From assembly GCA_050735975.1 (NCBI GenBank), contig JBOHVS010000065.1, forward strand, positions 1 through 8,539: a stretch of 8,539 bases of DNA, read 5' to 3'. Made by a program: the position numbers and the translations under genes. Each line of letters begins with the position of its first letter. Positions within the stretch are counted from its first letter, which is position 1. Shown one piece after another: positions 1 through 6,198 of this stretch. The stretch is from DATMBL01 sp050735975. Its GTDB lineage: Bacteria; Desulfobacterota; Binatia; UBA9968. The notes under the pieces were generated by a model that made no database searches, was not told where the DNA came from, and was given only the letters and a program-made list of their open reading frames with translations.

Positions 1-233
1 TATATCGAACGAACGGCAAGCGGGAAGGGTTCCGCTATGGGCCTATGACGAGGTATCAATCTCATGAACTGTCACCCTGACATTTTCACCTTGCTGCTAA
101 CCTGACACTTTGACGTTGCTACGACAGAAATTTTTTTCGCGGGATTCCGGTTTGCGGTGTGCTGTCAGTAAAATGAGGAAAACTCTGGTCAAAGATGTGC
201 GATCCTGGAAGGCGGGGACCGTTTCGCGGCATT
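1..233. other. Left-edge non-coding region, possible tail of a mobile element
   Basis: No complete gene is visible. Reading from base 3 on the plus strand, a frame stays open from the window edge to a TGA at 78-80; its end reads ...TRYQSHELSP. It could be the last 25 codons of a gene lying to the left, but I do not recognise it. That stop lies inside the first copy of a 20-bp direct repeat (76-95 and 101-120). A stop codon running into repeated DNA is typical of insertion-sequence ends, so a transposase remnant is possible but unproven. From about 121 to 233 I see only a T-rich stretch near 129-137 and nothing else; this part is downstream of the minus-strand MerR-TPR gene and shows no clear hairpin terminator. 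Confidence 0.3.
76..120. repeat. 20-bp imperfect direct repeat, two copies 25 bp apart
   Basis: The copies at 76-95 and 101-120 both begin CCTGACA and end TTGCT, and match at 17 of 20 positions. The 5-bp gap is GCTAA. Tandem copies of about 20 bp at an element end are typical of transposase-binding sites in IS21-type elements, but no second end or target duplication can be seen here, so the mobile-element reading is inference. Confidence 0.5.
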
Positions 234-1055
234 TCAGCGCTTCATATATATCTTGCGGGCGGCGCGCAGGTGGGCGATGGCTTCCGCTTTCTTGCCCAAG
301 GACTCGAACAAAAGGCCCAGGTTGTAGTGCGCGTCGGCGAACGACGGATCTTGTTTTATTGCCCGGGTGTAGGCGTGAATCGCGTCCGGGAACCTTTTTA
401 GATCTTCCATCAGGACCCCGAGATTGAAATGCGGGCTGGGATCACCAGAGTTGTGCTCGGCCGCGGCGCGGTAATGCGCCTCGGCTTTCTCCCACTCTTT
501 GATGTCATGATACAACTTTCCCAGATTAAGATGCGCGTCCGCCATCTTGGGATCGAGCTCCAACGCCAGATGATACGCGCGTTGGGCGTCCTTGACCGAC
601 GTCGCTTCCAGCTCAACGGCGAGGTTGAACCAGTGCTCCGCCGTCAGGGTTTCTTTAACCGGCTTCTCGGCCGGGCGTGATAACTTTAATTTGCGCAGGA
701 CGCTCAAGGCGTCGAAATTGAAGACGAACTGTCCGGAATCCGGCTGCCAGCGCGCTTTTCCATCCCAGGCCACGACCCGGCGCCCGTCGGCATAGATCTT
801 GATTCTCGAGAGGTGCTGGTCCGCCGGAAGCTGGCGCTTCAGAGATGACAGCATGCGGAGTATGTTTTTTGGCGCGACGCGGGAATCGAGCAACCCTTTG
901 GCGGTTTTTAACAGAAGAAGATCCTGGAAGGTGAACTGAAGCTGTTTGCTGCGGCCACGGATGGGCGCCAGGAAGCCGGCGCGCACGAAAGAGCGAATGC
1001 GATTGCCGGGAAGGTTAAGGATTTTCGCCACCTCGCCGGTGGTGAAAAGCTTCAT
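234..1055 (-). CDS. MerR-type helix-turn-helix protein with four tetratricopeptide repeats
   Basis: The 273-residue product begins with a MerR-like winged-helix DNA-binding region: FTTGEVAKIL at 4-13 is the first helix-turn-helix and RSFVRAGFL at 21-29 the usual second part, giving a domain of about residues 1-70. A linker (about 71-135) holds a short strand-rich stretch, GRRVVAWDGKARW. Four TPR units follow at roughly 140-170, 173-204, 207-237 and 241-271, with the typical ADAHxNLGxLY and ALELDP/AIKQDP signatures. TPRs mediate protein-protein contact; no effector-binding domain of classical MerR proteins is seen. There is no signal peptide or membrane segment, so it is cytoplasmic. Its ATG (1055-1053) overlaps the ku stop as ATGA, so the two are one operon with likely translational coupling; no strong ribosome site of its own is seen. 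A DNA-binding regulator or scaffold of end joining is inferred only from context. Confidence 0.88.
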   Translation of the reverse strand: MKLFTTGEVAKILNLPGNRIRSFVRAGFLAPIRGRSKQLQFTFQDLLLLKTAKGLLDSRVAPKNILRMLSSLKRQLPADQHLSRIKIYADGRRVVAWDGKARWQPDSGQFVFNFDALSVLRKLKLSRPAEKPVKETLTAEHWFNLAVELEATSVKDAQRAYHLALELDPKMADAHLNLGKLYHDIKEWEKAEAHYRAAAEHNSGDPSPHFNLGVLMEDLKRFPDAIHAYTRAIKQDPSFADAHYNLGLLFESLGKKAEAIAHLRAARKIYMKR

Positions 1056-1909
1056 TTCTTGCTGGATTGGGCCCTCTTGCGCGGTTTTTCGGTCTCGCCT
1101 CCCTTGGCTCGAACCGCGGGCTTCTTTTCTTTGGGCGTTTTCTTGTCGAGGCTTTCCTTCAACGCCGCCATGAGGTCGATGACCTGAGCGCGCCGGGCCT
1201 CAGGCTGAGCGATCGTGATTTCCTGGCCCTCGGCCTTCTTATTGATGAGATCCAGCACCCGCTCGCGGTATTCGTCCTCGAACTGCGCGGGGTCGAATTC
1301 GTCTCTGGAAAGCTCGTCGATTAGACGAATCGCTAAATTCGTCTCGGCATCGGTGATCTTGGCCGATTCGCCCTTGGCAATCTCCTCGAAGTTCCGCACC
1401 TCGTCGGCGAAATACATGGTGTGCATCATCAGTCCATTCTGCGCCGGCCGGACGAGCACCAGATTTTCCTTGCCGCGCATCACGAACTTTGCGAGAGCCA
1501 CTTTGCCGGCTCTGTCCATCGCGTTTGTAAGCAGCCGGTACGCCTTCTCGCCGCCCTTGTCGGCGCCGAGGTAATAACTCTTTTCAAAATAAACCGGGTC
1601 CACTTTCGAAAGCGGCACGAACTGCGAGATTTCGATCGCTTGCGAGGCCTCGCCTTCAAGCGCCTTTAGTTCATCGTCTTTGACACGAACGTATTGATCC
1701 TTGGCAAACTCATACCCTTTCACCAGATCGTCCCGTTCCACGACCTCGTTGCAGACGGGGCAGAAACGCTGTTGTTTGATCCGGTTGCCGCATTTGGCGT
1801 GGAGCAGGTTGAAGCTTACTGACTGTGAGGAAGCCGAGGGGTAGAGCTTAACAGGGATTGATACAAGGCCAAAAGAAACCGTGCCTGAGCCGATCGAATG
1901 TGCGGCCAT
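1052..1909 (-). CDS. ku: Ku, DNA end-binding protein of bacterial non-homologous end joining
   Basis: The 285-residue product is a bacterial Ku, which forms a homodimeric ring on double-strand break ends and recruits LigD. The opening HSIGSGTVSFGLVSIPVKLY (4-23) is the family hallmark (usually written W/I-x-G-x-I-x-FGLVxIPVxLY). The core beta-barrel continues to about 250, including VPLxKVDPVYFEKSYYL and LVLVRPAQNGLMMHTMYF. His37, Cys40, Cys50 and Cys53 form a possible zinc site, HxxCx9CxxC. The C-terminal tail from about 253 is rich in Lys/Arg, as in the DNA-contacting extended tails of other Ku proteins. I chose the ATG at 1909 because GGGAGGG (1922-1916) lies at ribosome-site distance; an upstream in-frame ATG at 1951 adds 14 residues absent from the family. 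Its neighbours are ligD, divergent across 65 bp, and the MerR-TPR gene, overlapping by 4 bp. Confidence 0.96.
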   Translation of the reverse strand: MAAHSIGSGTVSFGLVSIPVKLYPSASSQSVSFNLLHAKCGNRIKQQRFCPVCNEVVERDDLVKGYEFAKDQYVRVKDDELKALEGEASQAIEISQFVPLSKVDPVYFEKSYYLGADKGGEKAYRLLTNAMDRAGKVALAKFVMRGKENLVLVRPAQNGLMMHTMYFADEVRNFEEIAKGESAKITDAETNLAIRLIDELSRDEFDPAQFEDEYRERVLDLINKKAEGQEITIAQPEARRAQVIDLMAALKESLDKKTPKEKKPAVRAKGGETEKPRKRAQSSKK

Positions 1910-1974
1910 AGATAACCCTCCCAACAACTTTATACAATTGTACCATACCAATCAGTGGGTTATTCTTCAACAGA
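1910..1974. promoter_or_regulatory. Shared divergent promoter region between ku and ligD
   Basis: This 65-bp spacer must hold signals for both genes. For ku (minus strand) I see TTGAAG (1970-1965), a 17-bp spacer and TATGGT (1947-1942), giving a start near 1935 and a leader of about 26 nt containing GGGAGGG (1922-1916). For ligD (plus strand) there is TTGTAC (1938-1943), a 17-bp spacer and TATTCT (1961-1966), giving a start near 1973, almost at the ATG. The two predicted promoters lie face to face over the same bases, so only one could be occupied at a time. A perfect 10-bp palindrome, TACAATTGTA (1933-1942), is a possible operator. The boxes match consensus only moderately. Confidence 0.45.
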
Positions 1975-4560
1975 ATGAAATCGCGTTCAAGTCTCGACCT
2001 ATACCGGGAAAAGCGTGACCCGGGGCGGACACCTGAGCCGTTTAGCACGGGAGGCGGCTCCGCAGGCGGGCGCCGTTTCGTCATCCAAAAACACGGCGCG
2101 CGGCGGCTCCATTACGATCTGCGTCTGGAAATGGACGACGTGCTGAAGAGCTGGGCGGTTCCCAAGGGGCCTTCGATTCGCGCTGAGGAAAAGCGTCTGG
2201 CTGTTCACGTCGAAGACCACCCGGTGGAATACGCCGAGTTCGAGGGAGTCATTCCTCCAGGAAATTACGGCGCCGGCCCGGTGATTATTTGGGACCGCGG
2301 CCGCTACAGGTTGCTAAAGCCCGAAGATTCAGTCGAGCAGCTCGACCGCGGAAAGCTTGAAATTGAGTTCTACGGCCACAAGATGCGAGGTTTGTGGACT
2401 CTCGTAAGGCTGTCCAGGAAAGAAAAGGAATGGTTGCTGCTCAAAAAGGCCGACCTCTATGCCGGAGAGATGGAGATTACTGAGCGTTATCCTCAATCGG
2501 TCGTCTCCGGGCTGACTTTGGAGGAGATCACCGACACGCCGGCCAAACTGTCGGCGCTGCGGGAACGGCTCATATCGCTCAAGGCCCCCCAACGTCATCT
2601 CGCCCCCGATAACCAGCCACCGATGCTGGCGACTCTACACGATCGACCGTTTTCCGGCTCCGACTGGATTTTCGAGATCAAATACGACGGCGTGCGAGTT
2701 TTGGCGGCGCGCAAAGGAAATGCCGTCGAACTGTATGGACGCAACGGAACTGTCTTTACGGCACGGTACCCCGAGCTTTGCGCTGCGCTCAAGCGTTTGC
2801 CCGCCGATCATTTTATCCTCGACGGAGAGATCGTCGCGCCCGACGAACAGGGAAGGCCGAGCTTTCAAAAGCTCCAGGCGCGCATGCACCTGACCGGCCC
2901 GCGTGATATCGATCGGGCGATGAGCGCCTCGCCCGTGGAAGGAATTTTCTTCGATTGCCTACAGTTGGAGGGGCACGATCTGCGTTCGCTCCCTTTACTC
3001 GACCGGAAGGAATCCCTGAGAAGCGTCCTGCCTCCCTTAGGTCTGGCGCGGTACGGCGACCATATCGTGGGAAACGGAACAGCCTTTTTTGAGGCAGCTT
3101 CGGAGCAGAGGCTGGAAGGCATCGTCGCAAAAAGAGCTCAGAGCCGCTACGTCGGCGTCCGCTCGCGCGACTGGCTCAAGATCAAATGCCAAAAGCGCCA
3201 GGAGTTTGTCATCGGTGGTTATACGGACCCGCAGGGCGGGCGCAGCTATTTCGGCGCGCTTCATTTGGGCCTCTACAAAGAAAATAAACTCGTTTACGTC
3301 TCGAAGGTCGGCACCGGATTCGACGCCAAAACTCTGAAATTGGTTTGGCAAAAAATACTCCCGCTCAAGCGCGCCGCATCGCCGTTCGATGAGAGAAGTC
3401 CCACCGGCCGCGGCCATTACTGGGTCGAGCCAGCGCTAGTCTGTGAAGTGCGCTTCTCGGAATGGACCGATGACGGCGGAATCCGCCATCCTGCTTTCCT
3501 CGGATTAAGAACGGACAAAAAGCCGCGGGACTGCCGGAAGGAAGCGCCGGCCCCGGTCTCGCTGCCGGAAGTGTCACTCACCGCGCCCGTCACCGCCGCG
3601 AACTCGACGGAAAAGCAAGTGCAGTTCACAAATCTGAAGAAAATCTTCTGGCCCAGGGAAGGTTACACGAAAGGAGACCTGATCGAGTATTATCGAAAGA
3701 TCGCGCCTTTTCTACTTCCTTATTTAAACGACCGGCCGGCGGTATTGACACGGTATCCCGACGGCATTGAGGGCAAATCTTTCTTTCAAAAAGACGCTCC
3801 CGGATTTGTGCCGGGTTGGATTCGCACCCAGAGGATCTACTCTAACGAGACAAAGCGCGATATCAGCTACATCCTTATCAACGACCTTGAAACCCTTCTG
3901 TACGTCGTCAATATGGGGACGATCCCGCTTCACCTGTGGAGTTCGCGGATCAATTCACTCGAGCGGCCGGACTGGCTGGTTCTCGATCTGGACCCCAAGG
4001 GCGCGCCGTTCGCTCATGTGATTGAGGTCGCGCGCTGTCTTCATGATCTCCTCAAAAAGCTACGGCTAAATAGTTTTATCAAAACTTCGGGCGCCTCAGG
4101 TCTGCACATCCTGGTGCCTCTCGGAGCTCGTTATACGCATGAACAGGCGAAGAACTTCGCGCGTCTCGTGGCAATGCTCGGAGTCGAGTCGCTGCCGGAG
4201 ATCTCCACGATTGCTCGCCCGATCGCCGCGCGCCGCGGAAAGGTTTACATCGATTTCGGCCAGAATGGCTACGGCGTTACTATCGCCGCCCCATTCGCAG
4301 TGCGGCCTTTGCCTGGCGCGCCTGTTTCGTGCCCGCTCGAGTGGCGGGAGGTGGCAGAAGATCTGCACCCGTCGCTCTTCACGGTTAAGACGGTGCCTGC
4401 TCGTTTCGCGGGAATGAAGGATCCGTTGGCGCTCGTGCTGCAAAAGAGCGCCGATCTTGACGGGGCCCTGAGACGAATGGAAAAGTTGATGAAAACGGGC
4501 GCCCCCCGGAAGCCAGTAGACAGGAGTCAGAATTCAGAGGACAGAAAGAACACAAAGTGA
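1975..4560 (+). CDS. ligD: LigD, multifunctional ATP-dependent DNA ligase (phosphoesterase-ligase-polymerase)
   Basis: The 861-residue product has the Pseudomonas-type domain order. The 3'-phosphoesterase (about 1-165) keeps His40, His46, Asp48, Arg50, His82 and Tyr86, which by recalled numbering sit at a constant offset of two from the P. aeruginosa catalytic residues. The ATP-dependent ligase (about 215-525) has motif I KYDGVR with the AMP-accepting Lys236, DGEI (283-286), EGIVAKR (381-387) and WLKIK (400-404), followed by an OB-fold. The primase-type polymerase (about 545-840) has DLDP with metal ligands Asp671 and Asp673, TSGASGLH with His711, and Asp760 in YIDF. All key residues are intact, so the enzyme should repair Ku-bound ends. 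No good ribosome site precedes the ATG; the start is supported by the usual N-terminal LDLYREKRDPGRTPEP. The last 16 or so residues are polar and look added. Confidence 0.97.
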   Translation: MKSRSSLDLYREKRDPGRTPEPFSTGGGSAGGRRFVIQKHGARRLHYDLRLEMDDVLKSWAVPKGPSIRAEEKRLAVHVEDHPVEYAEFEGVIPPGNYGAGPVIIWDRGRYRLLKPEDSVEQLDRGKLEIEFYGHKMRGLWTLVRLSRKEKEWLLLKKADLYAGEMEITERYPQSVVSGLTLEEITDTPAKLSALRERLISLKAPQRHLAPDNQPPMLATLHDRPFSGSDWIFEIKYDGVRVLAARKGNAVELYGRNGTVFTARYPELCAALKRLPADHFILDGEIVAPDEQGRPSFQKLQARMHLTGPRDIDRAMSASPVEGIFFDCLQLEGHDLRSLPLLDRKESLRSVLPPLGLARYGDHIVGNGTAFFEAASEQRLEGIVAKRAQSRYVGVRSRDWLKIKCQKRQEFVIGGYTDPQGGRSYFGALHLGLYKENKLVYVSKVGTGFDAKTLKLVWQKILPLKRAASPFDERSPTGRGHYWVEPALVCEVRFSEWTDDGGIRHPAFLGLRTDKKPRDCRKEAPAPVSLPEVSLTAPVTAANSTEKQVQFTNLKKIFWPREGYTKGDLIEYYRKIAPFLLPYLNDRPAVLTRYPDGIEGKSFFQKDAPGFVPGWIRTQRIYSNETKRDISYILINDLETLLYVVNMGTIPLHLWSSRINSLERPDWLVLDLDPKGAPFAHVIEVARCLHDLLKKLRLNSFIKTSGASGLHILVPLGARYTHEQAKNFARLVAMLGVESLPEISTIARPIAARRGKVYIDFGQNGYGVTIAAPFAVRPLPGAPVSCPLEWREVAEDLHPSLFTVKTVPARFAGMKDPLALVLQKSADLDGALRRMEKLMKTGAPRKPVDRSQNSEDRKNTK

Positions 4561-4581
4561 TGCGCTCGCCTAGCGGTTTCG

Positions 4582-4639
4582 GGTCTCGAGTTCCGAGTCT
4601 CTGGTTAAACACGAAACCCGAGACTCTGGACTTGAAACT
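4582..4639. repeat. Long imperfect hairpin after ligD
   Basis: Bases 4587-4606 pair with 4615-4634 at 18 of 20 positions, two of them G-U, around an 8-nt loop (4607-4614); weaker pairing extends the stem to 4582/4639. Both arms contain GAGTCTC or its complement and a GGTTT/AAACC motif. No T-run follows on either strand, so it is not a standard intrinsic terminator, though it could protect or end the ligD transcript. It may instead be a dispersed intergenic palindrome. Confidence 0.7.
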
Positions 4640-4729
4640 GCCTATGGCACGCGCCTCGCCTCTGAGATCTTTTTTGAGCAGCCTGCAAACCGAGTTTTTC
4701 AGTAACCTGCTACCCGTTTCCTGGATTCG

Positions 4730-4758
4730 TTGACAAGGATATCGTCCGGATTTAGAGT
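4730..4758 (+). promoter_or_regulatory. Sigma70-type promoter of the GrdE-like gene
   Basis: TTGACA (4730-4735), a perfect -35 box, is followed after exactly 17 bp by TAGAGT (4753-4758), matching the -10 consensus at four of six positions. The expected start, about 7 nt further, falls on or next to the GTG start at 4765, implying a leaderless transcript. This agrees with the lack of a ribosome site before that gene. Confidence 0.55.
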
Positions 4759-4764
4759 CGCTTC

Positions 4765-6045
4765 GTGCAGTTGACCCTCGCGAATCATCCGATCACAGAG
4801 ATCCGTTTTAGCTCGCCGACGCGGCTGCAACGGACATCGCTTTTTATAGACGCCGAGGAGTTAGGTCGCCTGATCCTTGAAGATAGCACGCTCACGAATG
4901 TAGATTTTGAGATCGTCGAACCGGGAGAGAGTTGCCGCGCCGGGCCGGTGTTCGACGTCATCGAGCCGAGAGCGAAGGGACCCGATTCGAGTCCGGATTT
5001 TCCCGGTATCTTGGGTCCGCCGAGGACTGCCGGGTTGGGCACAACCCACGTTCTCCAGGGCGCGGCGGTCACCGTATTGAAAGAAGCCGCGGGTGGAGAC
5101 TCGCGCGGCGCGACCGGGTACGTGTTGGAGATGAGCGGAGCGCCGGCCGAGGCTTCGTATTATGCGATCCTTCGACACCTCATCGTTGTTCCTCACACAA
5201 AACCGGGATTGCCCGGCTACCTTCAGCAGAAGGCCTATCGATCGGCCGGGCTGAAAACCTCGGTTTACCTCGCGAAGACGGCGATTGGAGAACCTCCCGC
5301 GACAACGCAAACCTTCGAAGCGGTCGGGCCGGCGATGGAGGGCCGGAAAGGACTGCCGCGCGTCGCGTACGTCGGTCAGATCTTTTCACGGCAAAGAAAA
5401 CCGGAGCGGGACGAGCAGATTATCTACGGAGCCGATACCGACGGAATGCTCCCTTTAGTGCTTCATCCGGACGAATGGCTCGATGGCGCATTGCTCCCTT
5501 CGTATCACACGTCGCTCGGCGGGGCGGAGACCTATTTCTATCAGAATCATCCGGTTATCACGGAACTTTACCGGCGTCATCTCGCGCGCGAGCTCAATTT
5601 CGTCGGCACGGTCGCGACGATCGCTTCGGCCGACAACTACGACCGCGAGAGAAACTGCCGATTTGCCGCGAACCTGGTTCGGATCGCGCTGCAGGCTGAC
5701 GCGGCGGTGTTGACCAAATTCGGCGGCGGTGTGCCACACACCGACCTGTCCGAGACCGCGCGTTTGTTGGAAGGCATGGGCATCAGAACGGCCGTCATGG
5801 TAACCGATCTCGCCCGCGACCGGCGCGTCGAGTCGGCCTTACTGTTCAACTTCCCGGAGGTCGATGCGATCGTTTGCGTCGGCGGCAACGGCACGGCATG
5901 GAAGGTGCCACGTGTCGAACGGGTTATTGCCGCCACGCCGGAGATGGCGGAGGCGCTGAGCGGGCCGTTTGACATTGAATCCCTGAACGTTGTGGGCGTG
6001 GCCAATCAACAGGGAGCGTCGCGTTTGCGATCGATGATTACATAA
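4765..6045 (+). CDS. Glycine/sarcosine/betaine reductase component B, proprotein (GrdE/GrdG/GrdI-like) subunit
   Basis: The 426-residue product resembles the GrdE-type proprotein of reductase component B over its whole length: PGESCRAGPVFDVIEPRAK near 54-72, GLGTTHVLQGAAVTVL, VLHPDEWLDGALL near 232-244, TYFYQNHPVITELYRRHLARELNFVG, and a C-terminal half with LTKFGGGVPHTDL and VVGVANQQG. In classical GrdE the proprotein is cut at a cysteine shortly after the LxPxExxDGA motif and that residue becomes a pyruvoyl group binding the substrate amine. Here that stretch reads PSYHTSLGGAETY with no cysteine, so the pyruvoyl is probably absent and the protein may not be cleaved. The GTG start has no ribosome site but sits right at a predicted transcription start. 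It is followed after 153 bp by its GrdB-like partner. The substrate is unknown; symbols grdE, grdG and grdI cannot be told apart here. Confidence 0.85.
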   Translation: MQLTLANHPITEIRFSSPTRLQRTSLFIDAEELGRLILEDSTLTNVDFEIVEPGESCRAGPVFDVIEPRAKGPDSSPDFPGILGPPRTAGLGTTHVLQGAAVTVLKEAAGGDSRGATGYVLEMSGAPAEASYYAILRHLIVVPHTKPGLPGYLQQKAYRSAGLKTSVYLAKTAIGEPPATTQTFEAVGPAMEGRKGLPRVAYVGQIFSRQRKPERDEQIIYGADTDGMLPLVLHPDEWLDGALLPSYHTSLGGAETYFYQNHPVITELYRRHLARELNFVGTVATIASADNYDRERNCRFAANLVRIALQADAAVLTKFGGGVPHTDLSETARLLEGMGIRTAVMVTDLARDRRVESALLFNFPEVDAIVCVGGNGTAWKVPRVERVIAATPEMAEALSGPFDIESLNVVGVANQQGASRLRSMIT

Positions 6046-6198
6046 ACAGCATGGAGCATGGAGCAGGGGGCAGGGAGCGAGGGGAAAGGGCAAATTGCAA
6101 AGAGAGGAGCAGAGAGCAAGGAATTGCGGATTGCGGATTGCGAATTTAGGCCAAGAGCAAAGAGGGATCCCTGCTATCGCTTTTGATATGGAGTCAAC
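6046..6198. repeat. Purine-rich spacer with heptamer tandem repeats
   Basis: The spacer between the two reductase genes is strongly purine-rich on the plus strand from about 6048 to 6122. It starts with two exact copies of the 7-mer GCATGGA (6049-6055, 6056-6062) plus a partial third. A second 7-mer array, ATTGCGG, occurs at 6123-6129 and 6130-6136 with a one-base variant at 6137-6143. No gene is seen. The ribosome site GGAG (6190-6193) of the next gene closes the region, 5 nt before its ATG. Confidence 0.7.

Larger units (their letters stand above)
4561..4764. other. Spacer between ligD and the GrdE-like gene
   Basis: This 204-bp spacer has no convincing open frame. Its left half contains a long imperfect inverted repeat (4582-4639), and its right end a good promoter (4730-4758), both listed separately. 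A T6 run lies at about 4670-4675, but I cannot pair a stable stem directly before it, so I do not call an intrinsic terminator. Confidence 0.6.

Noticed and set aside
110..427. Plus-strand open frame of 105 codons at the left
   Set aside because: It is antisense to the TPR repeats for nearly two thirds of its length and has no recognisable motif.
1910..1951. Longer Ku starting at the ATG at 1951
   Set aside because: It would add 14 residues not seen in the family and ignore the GGGAGGG site placed for the ATG at 1909.
4660..4690. Intrinsic terminator at the T6 run after ligD
   Set aside because: I could not pair a stable GC-rich stem directly before the T-run.
4932..5699. Plus-strand open frame of 255 codons inside the GrdE-like gene
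   Set aside because: It is a shifted frame of the homologous gene, very rich in Arg, Gly and Ser, as expected of shadows in GC-rich DNA.
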